Position numbers and translations under genes: made by a program
Source: Intestinibacter sp964449895
GTDB lineage: Bacteria; Bacillota; Clostridia; Peptostreptococcales; Peptostreptococcaceae
Assembly (NCBI GenBank): GCA_964449895.1
Contig: CAYVBY010000004.1
Coordinates: forward strand, 62,001 to 126,000
Length of the DNA: 64,000 nucleotides
Reading direction: 5' to 3'
Notes under the pieces: model-generated
Seen by the model: the letters and a program-made list of their open reading frames with translations, nothing else
Told to the model about the DNA's origin: nothing
Databases searched by the model: none
Part shown: positions 42,317 through 50,723 of the stretch, one piece after another
Position numbering within the stretch: the first letter of the stretch is position 1
How the letters are laid out: each line of letters starts with the position of its first letter

Positions 42317-44104
42317 TTAAAACATTTTTATAAATTTTTCGTAGCTTTTATTGTCACAAATACTTATTACCTTAGATACTGAACTTACTTGTTTGTATAT
42401 AATAGAGAATAATCTTTCATAGTCAAATACTTCATCTTTGTCTATAGCTAAAATTAATACTAATCTTACCTCTCCCAATGTCCAATGTATAGGTTTTTTA
42501 AGTATTCCTACTGCAATTTTATTTTTTAATATTTTTCCATTCGCACCATGTGGAAGTGCAACCATATTTCCTATTTCTGTAGTAGCTATTTTTTCTCTAT
42601 CGAAGAAAGAATCTTTCATATCCTCATCAATAATATCATTTTCTAAAAGTTTATTTCCTAAAAATTCTATTACCTCTTCTTTTTTGTTAAATTGCAAATC
42701 TGTAAAAAATAAATTTCTGTCGAATAAATCTTTAATTTCTACTTCTTTATAAATTTTGCCTGTCTTCATAAATTTTTCAATTATCTTAATCTCACTGTCA
42801 TTTAAAAGAGGAGAAACTACTATCACAGGTATTCTCTCACAATTTACAGGTACAGTAGATATAATAAAATCTACCTCCAAGGCATTTACATAATCTATTA
42901 AATAAGCTGGTATAATTTTTACTATTTCTATCTTATCTTCAAATAAATAATCTAGTTTATTTTTTATAAGCATAGATGTTCCTATTCCAGATACACATAC
43001 TATTATTACTTTAAATACTTTTTTCTTTTGATTATGCGTACTTCTTTCTATAGCTCCACCAACATGCACTGCTATATTTGAAATTTCTTCGTCATCTAAT
43101 TTTAAATCAAGTTCTTCTTCTATTGTTTTTTTGGCTATTTTTCCAAGCTCATAAGCATATGGATATTTTATCTTTATATCTACTGGAAGTACTCCATATT
43201 GATTTATGCCTAATTTCATTTTTTTGTAAATGCTATTTATATGATTATAAAGACATTTTTCAAAAATATCATCGTTGCTAATATCTATAGAGGTAGCTAT
43301 TTTTAAGTTTTTACAGAATTTTTTTATTGCACTTAGTATTTTTTCTTTGTTTTTATCATCGTTCATTATCAATTCTCTTTGAACTATGTAATCGTTTATG
43401 TATTCTTCTATAAACTTATTTTCTTCATTTTCACTTCTACTTAATTTTATAAATATTGAACTACATAAATTTTTAAATTCTGTATCGCTTAAAACTAAAT
43501 TCTTATTACCTAACATTCTTAAAATTATACTCTTTAAGTTAAACATATTTTTAGCTACTTTATCAGTTAAAAAATCATTTAAGCTTAAATCATTTTCTTT
43601 TTTAGAACATATATCTAGTATAAAACTTACTATTTGCTCTTCTTCAGCTTCTATCGCTATCCCCTGTTTATGTTTTGAAACAACTAAGATATTATACTTT
43701 TTAAGTATAGATTTTACTTCCTTTAAATCATTTTTTACTGTAGAAACACTTATATACATAGAATCGGCTAATTCTTCTAACTTTATAGTATTATCCTCTT
43801 TTGTAGTAAGATTTATCAAGCTTTTTATAATATAGTCAATTCTATCTACATTACCTAGATATTGATTTAAAGTAGTTACATGATCAAAAGAACCTTCTAT
43901 TTTGTAGCCTATCCCACGAATCGATATTATTTTACCTTCTTTGCTTTGTTTATTTATATCTTTTATTTCACTTTGTATAGTTTTAGTAGAACATCCAATT
44001 TCCTCACTTAAAGCTAAACTGCTAACAGGCTCTTTGGCATCTTTTAATATTTCAATTATATTTAATGCTCTTACACTATAATTAATCGAAATCGCCCCCT
44101 TCAA
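42317..44104 (-). CDS. PRD-containing transcription regulator (BglG/MtlR-LicR type) near the fru operon
   Basis: A 595-residue regulator: N-terminal helix-turn-helix (SSLALSEEIGCSTKTIQSEI), a second HTH/Mga-like domain (ELADSMYISVSTVKNDLKEV), PRD1 (about 170-270), PRD2 with NIAVHVGGAIER near 355, an EIIB-like domain (IVCVSGIGTSMLI, Cys) and a C-terminal EIIA domain (VALPHGANGK, His). PRD1 shows SSIFIKLSR where a conserved His is usual. The start is unclear: TTG at 44104 has little ribosome site, while AAGGGGG lies eight bases before an in-frame ATT (44086). It probably activates fruK-fruA in response to PTS state. Confidence 0.85.
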   Translation of the reverse strand: MKGAISINYSVRALNIIEILKDAKEPVSSLALSEEIGCSTKTIQSEIKDINKQSKEGKIISIRGIGYKIEGSFDHVTTLNQYLGNVDRIDYIIKSLINLTTKEDNTIKLEELADSMYISVSTVKNDLKEVKSILKKYNILVVSKHKQGIAIEAEEEQIVSFILDICSKKENDLSLNDFLTDKVAKNMFNLKSIILRMLGNKNLVLSDTEFKNLCSSIFIKLSRSENEENKFIEEYINDYIVQRELIMNDDKNKEKILSAIKKFCKNLKIATSIDISNDDIFEKCLYNHINSIYKKMKLGINQYGVLPVDIKIKYPYAYELGKIAKKTIEEELDLKLDDEEISNIAVHVGGAIERSTHNQKKKVFKVIIVCVSGIGTSMLIKNKLDYLFEDKIEIVKIIPAYLIDYVNALEVDFIISTVPVNCERIPVIVVSPLLNDSEIKIIEKFMKTGKIYKEVEIKDLFDRNLFFTDLQFNKKEEVIEFLGNKLLENDIIDEDMKDSFFDREKIATTEIGNMVALPHGANGKILKNKIAVGILKKPIHWTLGEVRLVLILAIDKDEVFDYERLFSIIYKQVSSVSKVISICDNKSYEKFIKMF

Positions 44105-44107
44105 AAA

Positions 44108-46222
44108 TTACTTCTTTTTTAAATTTGCAAGTGCTGCAAATGGATTGTTAAATGCCTCCTGATTGTTATTTTGATTTTTTAAGTATTTATTTATGTCCTT
44201 TTTAGAAGCTTTTCCTTTTTCTTCTGATTTTCTTTTGTTAAATGAAGATAATTTTTCTCTATAACCACAACTACATGTAAATATTTTACCTTCTCCTTCT
44301 CCCTTTAGTTCAAGTTTTTTGTGACAGTTAGGACATCTAGTATTTGTAGTTTGAGAAATTAGTTTTCTAGTATTACATTCTCTGTCTTCGCAAACTAGCA
44401 TCTTGCCTCTTTTTCCATTTACTTCTAGCATAAATTTACCACAATTTGGGCATTTATTTCTAGTTATATTATCATGTTTAAACTTATTTTCACTGTTTTT
44501 TATTTCTTTTACAATGTCTTTTGAGTAATTTTTCATTTGATTTATAAAATCACTTTTTTTGCTTTTTCCTTTAGATATATCTGTTAAAGTTTTTTCCCAT
44601 TTTGCTGTAAGTTCTGGACTTTTTAAATCTTTTGGAGCCAAATCTAGAAGCTGTCTTCCTTTTGATGTAATATGAATTTCTTTATTTTTTAACTCAATAA
44701 AAAATGAATTAAATAGTTTTTCTATTATATCTGCTCGAGTAGCTACAGTTCCTAGGTTATGTTTTTCCATTTCTGTAAGCAAAGTCGCCTCATTTAAATA
44801 TGAAGGTGGATTAGTCTTTTTGCTTTCTATCGATATAGTATCTATTTTTAAATTGTCTCCTTCAACTACATCTATTATTGAATCATATATTTCATCGTCA
44901 TCTAAGTTATAATTTTCTCTCCAACCTAATTTTTTAATTTTATTTCCCTTTGCTGTGAAAATATCTTTCCCACAAGTTGCCTTTATTGTAGTTTGTTCGT
45001 ATTCAAAAGGTGAAGATAATACACTTAAAAATCTCTTAACTACTAAATCATAAATTTTTCTCTCTTTATCAGATAAATCACCTAAAAATACCCTCTCCTC
45101 AGTTGGAATTATGGCATGATGATCACTTACCTTTGAATTATCTACAAAAGATTTATTTGCTTTTATATTTGTTTTTAAAAGTTTTGTACATACCTTTGAA
45201 TATTCACTAGTATTTACAGCCTTAATTCTATCTTTTAATGTATCTACTATGTCATCAGTTAAATATCTAGAATCTGTTCTAGGATATGTAAGAACCTTAT
45301 GATGTTCATATAATTTTTGCATTATAGATAGAGTTTCTTTTGCTGAAAATCCAAAAATTTTATTTGCATCTCTTTGAAGTTCTGTCAAATCATAAAGTGC
45401 TGGTGAATATTTTTTCTTGTCAGATTTTTTTATATCTATAATTTTTAAGTTCTGACCTGTGATTTTTTTCTTTATTTCTTCTATTTTTTCTTTATTAAAT
45501 GTAGTAGTCGAGTTATTTTTATCTATCCACGATAATTTCAAAAATCTTCCTGCCTTTTCAACTAATATATTTAATGTATAGTAGTCCTTTGGTTTGAAAT
45601 TTCTTATTTCTTCTTCTCTTTTTAAAATCATAGCCAAAGTTGGAGTTTGAACTCTACCGCAAGATAAACTTGCATTGTATTTTGTAGTAAGAGCTCTTGT
45701 AGCATTTATTCCTACTATCCAGTCAGCTTCTGCCCTTGCTATTGCTGAATAATACAAATTATTATATTCTTTTCCATCTTTTAATTTTGAAAAGCCTTCT
45801 TTAATAGCCTTATCTGTACTTGAAGATATCCATAATCGTTTAATCGGCTTTTTAATATGTGATTTTTCTATTATCCATCTAGCTACAAGCTCTCCCTCTC
45901 TTCCTGCATCAGTTGCTATTACGACTTCTTTTATGTCATTTCTGTTTAGTTGAGATTTTACTATGTTAAATTGCTTTGAAGTCTTTTTTATTACAACTGT
46001 TTTTAAGTCCTTAGGAAGTATTGGTAAATCATTTATCTCCCATGTTTTATATTTTTTATCATATATTTCTGGATCAGCTAATGTAATTAAGTGTCCTAGA
46101 GCCCATGTGACTATATATTTTTGACCTTCTATATATCCATTTTTTTCGTTTTTACATCCTAAAACTCTAGCTATATCCCTTCCCACAGAAGGTTTTTCAG
46201 CTAAAACCAATATTTTTTCCAT
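44108..46222 (-). CDS. topB: DNA topoisomerase III
   Basis: A 704-residue type IA topoisomerase. The N-terminal TOPRIM domain starts LVLAEKPSVGRDIARVLG and has ATDAGREGELVARWI with the acidic metal ligands. The active-site tyrosine is in LTYPRTDSRYL. Two zinc-ribbon segments follow at the C-terminus: CPNCGKFM with its partner Cys, and CPNCHKKL with CSCGY. It relaxes and decatenates DNA through single-strand passage. Chromosomal copies are common in clostridia, and nothing conjugative surrounds this one. It is 29 bp downstream of the NUDIX gene and 3 bp upstream of the PRD regulator, so it lies in a run of co-oriented genes. Confidence 0.95.
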   Translation of the reverse strand: MEKILVLAEKPSVGRDIARVLGCKNEKNGYIEGQKYIVTWALGHLITLADPEIYDKKYKTWEINDLPILPKDLKTVVIKKTSKQFNIVKSQLNRNDIKEVVIATDAGREGELVARWIIEKSHIKKPIKRLWISSSTDKAIKEGFSKLKDGKEYNNLYYSAIARAEADWIVGINATRALTTKYNASLSCGRVQTPTLAMILKREEEIRNFKPKDYYTLNILVEKAGRFLKLSWIDKNNSTTTFNKEKIEEIKKKITGQNLKIIDIKKSDKKKYSPALYDLTELQRDANKIFGFSAKETLSIMQKLYEHHKVLTYPRTDSRYLTDDIVDTLKDRIKAVNTSEYSKVCTKLLKTNIKANKSFVDNSKVSDHHAIIPTEERVFLGDLSDKERKIYDLVVKRFLSVLSSPFEYEQTTIKATCGKDIFTAKGNKIKKLGWRENYNLDDDEIYDSIIDVVEGDNLKIDTISIESKKTNPPSYLNEATLLTEMEKHNLGTVATRADIIEKLFNSFFIELKNKEIHITSKGRQLLDLAPKDLKSPELTAKWEKTLTDISKGKSKKSDFINQMKNYSKDIVKEIKNSENKFKHDNITRNKCPNCGKFMLEVNGKRGKMLVCEDRECNTRKLISQTTNTRCPNCHKKLELKGEGEGKIFTCSCGYREKLSSFNKRKSEEKGKASKKDINKYLKNQNNNQEAFNNPFAALANLKKK

Positions 46223-46251
46223 ATTCTGTCCTTTCTAAAATGCATTTTCTA

Positions 46252-46848
46252 TTAGCATATATTATACTTTTGTTTTCTATTTTCTAAAATTATTTCATAT
46301 TCACTTCCAAATTGGCAAAAATCCTCTTTCAATTTATACTCTTTACTTCCATCATCTAAATTAATTATATTTAATCCTTTTCCATCTTTTATAAAAACTT
46401 CTATAAATTCTTCTTCTCTTATTTTAATCATTTTTTTAACTTCTGGACCTGGATTAAAATTTACCTGTTTTGGAGATACATATGTAAATATTCTACAAAT
46501 TTCCTTATCTAAAAAATCTCCTTTACTTATATCCTTTACCTCATATCCTTCGTATTTTAAATCATCTATACTTAAATCAAGTCCTATTTCTTCTCTAATT
46601 TCTCTAAGCATTGCATCCTCTACAGCCTCTCCAGCATCTATATGACCTCCAACTGTTATATCAAACAAAAGCGGAAAGTCCTTAAATTCTGCTCTCTGCT
46701 GCATATATACAAATCTACCTTCTTGAGATTCTTCTATAACCCAACAATGAACAACTTGATGAAGAAGTCCCTTTTTGTGAGCATTTTCTCTAGTATCCTG
46801 TCCTATTATCTCTAAATCATCATTGAATATATCTAGTATCTCCTCCAT
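46252..46848 (-). CDS. NUDIX hydrolase (IPP isomerase/YfcD-like subgroup)
   Basis: A 198-residue protein with a complete NUDIX box, GHIDAGE...REIREEIG near residue 66. The N-terminal ILDIFNDDLEIIGQDTRENA followed by HKKGLLHQVVHCW is typical of the group annotated as IPP-isomerase-like NUDIX proteins. The nucleotide or sugar-nucleotide substrate is unknown. It starts 2 bp after the macro-domain gene, so the two are probably coupled. Because macro proteins release ADP-ribose, an ADP-ribose or related pyrophosphatase role is a fair inference. Confidence 0.85.
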   Translation of the reverse strand: MEEILDIFNDDLEIIGQDTRENAHKKGLLHQVVHCWVIEESQEGRFVYMQQRAEFKDFPLLFDITVGGHIDAGEAVEDAMLREIREEIGLDLSIDDLKYEGYEVKDISKGDFLDKEICRIFTYVSPKQVNFNPGPEVKKMIKIREEEFIEVFIKDGKGLNIINLDDGSKEYKLKEDFCQFGSEYEIILENRKQKYNIC

Positions 46849-46850
46849 TA

Positions 46851-47372
46851 CTAATCTCCCATTTTTCTATTTAATATTTCTTCGTATATTTCATAATCAC
46901 TTTGACTAAAGCATACAAAATATACTTTTTCTATTTTATCTGTATATTTTTTTATCATATATAAAACTGTTTCACAAGCTATATTTGTAGCTTCTACCTT
47001 AGGATAACCGTATATTCCAGTACTTATAGCAGGAAAAGCTATGGTTTTTAAATTATTTTCAATTAAAATTTCTAGTGATCTTTTGTAGCAAGATGCAAGT
47101 AAACTAGCTTCACTTGAGTTACCGCCTCTGTAAACTGGTCCAACTGTATGAATAACATATTTGCTTGGTAAATTATATCCCTTTGTTATTTTAGCATCTC
47201 CTGTATTACATCCATTTAAAGTTCTACACTCTTCTAAAAGTTTGCTCCCAGCAGCTCTATGTATAGCTCCATCTACACCACCACCGCCTAAAAGTGATCT
47301 GTTAGCTGCATTTACTATAGCATCTACACTTAATTTTGTTATATCGCCCTGTACTATTTCGATTTTTTTCAT
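46851..47372 (-). CDS. macro-domain O-acetyl-ADP-ribose deacetylase-like protein
   Basis: A 173-residue macro protein of the YmdB/MacroD type. Motifs: VQGDITKLSVDAIVNAANRS, GGGGVDGAIHRAAG and AFPAISTGIYGYP, all ADP-ribose-binding loops. The Asn and Asp (NAAN; GGGGVDG) needed for hydrolysis are present. It should remove or bind ADP-ribose groups, such as on O-acetyl-ADP-ribose or modified proteins. I start it at 47372 because GAGGTG precedes that ATG. It is the first gene of the macro-NUDIX-topB run. Confidence 0.92.
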   Translation of the reverse strand: MKKIEIVQGDITKLSVDAIVNAANRSLLGGGGVDGAIHRAAGSKLLEECRTLNGCNTGDAKITKGYNLPSKYVIHTVGPVYRGGNSSEASLLASCYKRSLEILIENNLKTIAFPAISTGIYGYPKVEATNIACETVLYMIKKYTDKIEKVYFVCFSQSDYEIYEEILNRKMGD

Positions 47373-47510
47373 TACAATCACCTCTTTTAGTACTATTTTA
47401 CTATATTGTCCTCCAATTAAAAATATTGTTTAAAAAATAAAATCCTTCTGATGTATACTACAAATATTTAAACATAGCATTTAAAAGATAAACTATTCAT
47501 ATTATAAAAA

Positions 47511-47565
47511 TAAAATAACCATACCCTAAAATCCAAACGTGAATTTTTAGAATATGGTTATTTTA
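47511..47565 (-). terminator. imperfect long hairpin terminator after the LUD gene
   Basis: Outer arms AAAATAACCATA/TATGGTTATTTT with an inner TAAAAT/ATTTTTA stem lie 11 bp after the LUD stop on the minus strand. Confidence 0.7.
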
Positions 47566-47575
47566 TTTTTATATT

Positions 47576-48220
47576 CTAAAGACCTAAATCCTCACCAACT
47601 AATATAACCTTTATTCTAGATGGTACTCTATTTAATCTAGTTATAACAACTTGGCTACATGCACTTTGTGGTAATTTGCAATTTGTACATGATCCAGTTA
47701 AATAGCAAGGTGTATTAACTCCATCAAATTTTTGAATATTTATAGGTGCAGCTATATTTCTAGCTCTGCTCACTGCATCATCAAGTGTTTTACAGACTTT
47801 ATTTATTCCTGCAACAACTATAACACTTTTTGGTCCATAGCATAGTGCGGCAACACGATTTCCATTTCCATCTATATTTACAAGAATTCCATCTTCAGTC
47901 AAAGCATTTGTACTCATTAAAAATGTATCACAAAGTAAACCTTGTCTCATTATTTCTACTCTTTCTTCTGGAGTTTTTGCAGTATCTCTATCTATAACTT
48001 TATTGTTTTTCTTTACATAATCAAATAATCCAATTTCTTCTATTGAAACAGTTCCACCCCATGAAACTACATGATCTGTAGGAATTAATTCAATTGCTTT
48101 TTTTAAAGCTTCTTCCTTAGTTTTGCAGTAATAAGCTTCAAAATGTCTTTTTTCTAATCTTTCTCTAACTTTTGCACCTAATAAATCATTTCTTTTTTCC
48201 TTTAATGTATTTGCTCCCAT
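47576..48220 (-). CDS. LUD-domain protein (LutC/YkgG-like), copy 1
   Basis: A 214-residue LUD (formerly DUF162) protein. SWGGTVSIEEIGLFDYVK and SDTFLM-like DTFLMSTNALTEDG are family hallmarks, and CYGPKSVIVVAGINKV lies in the core. Near the C-terminus four cysteines occur in CYLTGSCTNCKLPQSAC, a possible metal or Fe-S site. The family is linked to lactate utilisation, but single LUD proteins like this have no defined reaction. It follows methylglyoxal synthase by 44 bp with a GGGAGG site. A second copy ends at the right edge of the window (63960). Confidence 0.85.
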   Translation of the reverse strand: MGANTLKEKRNDLLGAKVRERLEKRHFEAYYCKTKEEALKKAIELIPTDHVVSWGGTVSIEEIGLFDYVKKNNKVIDRDTAKTPEERVEIMRQGLLCDTFLMSTNALTEDGILVNIDGNGNRVAALCYGPKSVIVVAGINKVCKTLDDAVSRARNIAAPINIQKFDGVNTPCYLTGSCTNCKLPQSACSQVVITRLNRVPSRIKVILVGEDLGL

Positions 48221-48264
48221 TTCAAATTCCTCCCTTTTTTTTATAATATATAAATAAATTTATA

Positions 48265-48666
48265 TTAATCCAATCTCCAATTTAGCTCACCATCATTTAA
48301 CGCATGTATAAATATTTCGGCTGAAGCAAGGTTTGTCGCAATCGGAACGCTATATACATCACATAATCTAATTAAAGCTTGTATATCTGGCTCATGAGGT
48401 TGAGCAGTTAGTGGATCTCTTAAAAATATAACTAAATCCATATTTTTTTCGGCAATTAATGCTCCTATCATTTGATCCCCACCTAATGGTCCACTTTTTA
48501 ATCTAGTTATATTTAAATCAGTTGCTTCCATTATTCTCTTTCCAGTAGTTCCTGTAGCATATAAACCATATTTTGATAGTATATGTTCGTATGCTGTACA
48601 AAAGCCTACCATAGTATCTTTTTTCTTATCATGTGCAATTAATGCTATGTTTAATTTTTTATGCAT
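48265..48666 (-). CDS. mgsA: methylglyoxal synthase
   Basis: A 133-residue enzyme that converts dihydroxyacetone phosphate to methylglyoxal and phosphate. Motifs in order are NIALIAHDKKKDTMVGF (His and Asp), LYATGTTGKRI (phosphate loop), LKSGPLGGDQMIGALI and FLRDPLTAQPHEPDI, as in known MgsA. I start it at 48666, where AGGTGAG precedes the ATG; a GTG nine bases upstream is less likely. It is the first gene of a short run with LUD copy 1. Methylglyoxal is detoxified to lactate in many bacteria, which offers a possible link to the LUD gene. Confidence 0.95.
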   Translation of the reverse strand: MHKKLNIALIAHDKKKDTMVGFCTAYEHILSKYGLYATGTTGKRIMEATDLNITRLKSGPLGGDQMIGALIAEKNMDLVIFLRDPLTAQPHEPDIQALIRLCDVYSVPIATNLASAEIFIHALNDGELNWRLD

Positions 48667-48796
48667 ATTACTCACCTATCTTACCTATTTTTATTTTTAA
48701 AACTTCTTAAAAATCACCTTATATAAATTATACATCTAATTTATTTAAAAATCTTAGTTTTCAATTTACTTTTATATTAATTTTATCAAAAAATAA

Positions 48797-48834
48797 ATAT
48801 GCCCAAGAATTAAATCAATAATTCTTAGGCATAT
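48797..48834 (-). terminator. terminator after the FNT channel gene
   Basis: On the minus strand a stem of about 16 bp (ATATGCCTAAGAATTA with complement) and a T-rich end (TTATTTTTTG) lie 9 bp beyond the stop at 48843. Confidence 0.8.
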
Positions 48835-48842
48835 CCTAAACT

Positions 48843-49613
48843 CTATTTATCTTTATTATTAGACATTAAATATGTCCCTGCTCCTAAAAATAAAATTCCT
48901 CCTACTATATTTCCAAGTGTTACGAAAAATAAATTATAAATCATTCCTCCAAAAGTAATAGCAGTTGATTTTGAAATTATACAAACTAAAAAAGTAACCA
49001 TATTAGCTATACAGTGTTCAAATCCACTAGTAACAAATGCAAATAAGCTTAAAAATACTATTATTAGTCTAGCAGTTTCATCTTTTAATTTATAAGCTGA
49101 TAAAACACCAGCACAAACTAATATATTACATAAAACACCTCTAAAAAATAACTCTATTGCATCTGGTGAAACTTTTGCCAAAGCGCTATACTCAAAATAA
49201 GCTAAAGTAGAATCTTTAAAAAGCCCAGTTCCTATAAATAAAACAGATACTAATAAAGCTCCCAAAAAGTTTCCAAAATAGCTATATCCAAGTACTTTAA
49301 GTCCATCTTTTTTAGTAGTCTTTCCTGCCATAGCTCCTACAGTCATAACCATATTATTACTTGTAAATAATTCACTTTCTAAAATTAAAATTAAACTTAA
49401 TGCTATAGAAAATGAAAGACCTACAACAGTCTTAGTCATTGGTGAATGAACTTCATGAAGTTGCCCCCCAATTGTAAAAACTAAAATAACACCTATACCT
49501 GCATAAATTCCAGCAAACATAGCCGCCAACAAGTATTTTAATTTACTTTGGTTTAGTGTATCGATTTTCGATTTAGATTTTTTAGTCAATAATGTTATTG
49601 TGTCACTACTCAT
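48843..49613 (-). CDS. formate/nitrite transporter (FNT) family channel
   Basis: A 256-residue protein with six membrane helices and the FNT pattern: FAGIYAGIGVILVF in helix 1, ESELFTSNNMVM in the first half-helix, FRGVLCNILVCAGV and the conserved GFEHCIANM, which holds the central His. FNT channels pass formate, nitrite, hydrosulfide or lactate with protons. The exact substrate cannot be told; FNT members in this group include hydrosulfide and formate channels. It is monocistronic with an AGAGGAGAG site. Confidence 0.88.
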   Translation of the reverse strand: MSSDTITLLTKKSKSKIDTLNQSKLKYLLAAMFAGIYAGIGVILVFTIGGQLHEVHSPMTKTVVGLSFSIALSLILILESELFTSNNMVMTVGAMAGKTTKKDGLKVLGYSYFGNFLGALLVSVLFIGTGLFKDSTLAYFEYSALAKVSPDAIELFFRGVLCNILVCAGVLSAYKLKDETARLIIVFLSLFAFVTSGFEHCIANMVTFLVCIISKSTAITFGGMIYNLFFVTLGNIVGGILFLGAGTYLMSNNKDK

Positions 49614-49777
49614 AATGTCTCTCCTCTATCTCTCTATAAATTCTACCTTCCTAAGTTAGCATAATTCAATTTATTTTTCAATTGATTTTTAAATTTTAAT
49701 TTAAAGCAAATTTTTACATTTTCTTCTTTCAAAATATCTTTTCTTGAAAATAAAATAAAGGTATCCTTTTCCTTATT

Positions 49778-50602
49778 TTAATTATTATTAAAAAAACTAA
49801 ACCTTTTATAAGGATTTTTCATATCCTCATTTTGAATATCCTCAAGCTTTAGTACTTTATTAAATACTACAAATTCCTTCTCATTAATTCTACAATCCTT
49901 ATGCATATGACCGAAAAACCAGTATTTATAGTCTATATTTTTCTTTATTTTTTCTAAAAATATATTTTGTTTATCATATTGCCTACTAGATATATAATTC
50001 ATCTGAAAAAGTTCATTTAAAGTAGATTCTGCACATGTATGAGTCAATATAAAATCAATCTTATTACCATGCTTTTGCAAATTTTCAATTGCATATTTTT
50101 CTTCCTCTAGTGTACATTCTTCCTCTCTCCACCATGAAATTCCCTCCGTTCTAAACCCCTTATCTATTGATTTTGCTCCTCCGAATGTAAAAAATTTATA
50201 TCCGTCTATAGTATAAACCTCACCTCTCATAAGTATAAATATAGAATCATTGATCTTTCTAACTTTTCCTCCAAATTTATCTATTATAGGAAATTTTTTA
50301 ACTCTATCGTAATTTTCATGATTACCAAGTATAACTAAAGTTGTATATTTTTTATCTGTAAACATATAATTGAGTAGCTTTCTTTCTGAAATAAGCTTTT
50401 TTCTAATATGTAATTTATCTACTTCTGAAAAATTTTCATCTGATTCTATATCACTTGGATTATACTCAAAAATATATCCCCAATCACCTAATATAATTAA
50501 ATAATCTTCTTTTGTACATTTTTTAGAATCTTTAAAATATCTACTATATAATTTAGATTCATCAATTCCACCATGAGTATCTCCTGTAATATAAATAGTC
50601 AT
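49778..50602 (-). CDS. calcineurin-like metallophosphoesterase
   Basis: A 274-residue phosphoesterase with the full set of metal motifs: ITGDTHGG, ILGDWGYIF, LGNHENYDRV, THTCAEST and FGHMHKD. These bind a dinuclear Mn/Fe centre. There is no signal peptide, so it acts in the cytosol. The substrate (phosphoprotein, cyclic nucleotide, RNA or dinucleotide) is not visible. Such proteins in clostridia are often annotated simply as metallophosphoesterase. GAGGTGA lies close before the ATG. Confidence 0.85.
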   Translation of the reverse strand: MTIYITGDTHGGIDESKLYSRYFKDSKKCTKEDYLIILGDWGYIFEYNPSDIESDENFSEVDKLHIRKKLISERKLLNYMFTDKKYTTLVILGNHENYDRVKKFPIIDKFGGKVRKINDSIFILMRGEVYTIDGYKFFTFGGAKSIDKGFRTEGISWWREEECTLEEEKYAIENLQKHGNKIDFILTHTCAESTLNELFQMNYISSRQYDKQNIFLEKIKKNIDYKYWFFGHMHKDCRINEKEFVVFNKVLKLEDIQNEDMKNPYKRFSFFNNN

Positions 50603-50646
50603 CTATCTCACCTCTTTTTTAAAAGAAATATAATATCTAATTAACA

Positions 50647-50677
50647 AAATAGAGTAACATTAACTGCTACTCTATTT
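50647..50677 (-). terminator. terminator of the proBA operon
   Basis: On the minus strand AAATAGAGTA/TACTCTATTT with an 11-nt loop is followed by a short T-run, 47 bp after the proA stop. Confidence 0.7.
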
Positions 50678-50723
50678 CTAATAAATTATTTTAATTTGTA
50701 TATAAAACACTTCAGTTTTTATA

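Noticed and set aside
42438..43835. Plus-strand frames of up to 145 codons inside the PRD regulator
   Set aside because: They oppose a complete multi-domain protein and have no ribosome site or recognisable product.
44108..46222. topB as a marker of a conjugative element
   Set aside because: It is surrounded by housekeeping genes without relaxase, VirB4/VirD4 or integrase; chromosomal topB is usual in clostridia.
46851..47372. Toxin-antitoxin system of the DarTG type (macro domain as DarG)
   Set aside because: No DarT-like ADP-ribosyltransferase gene is adjacent, and the macro protein is a single-domain YmdB-like form next to a NUDIX gene.
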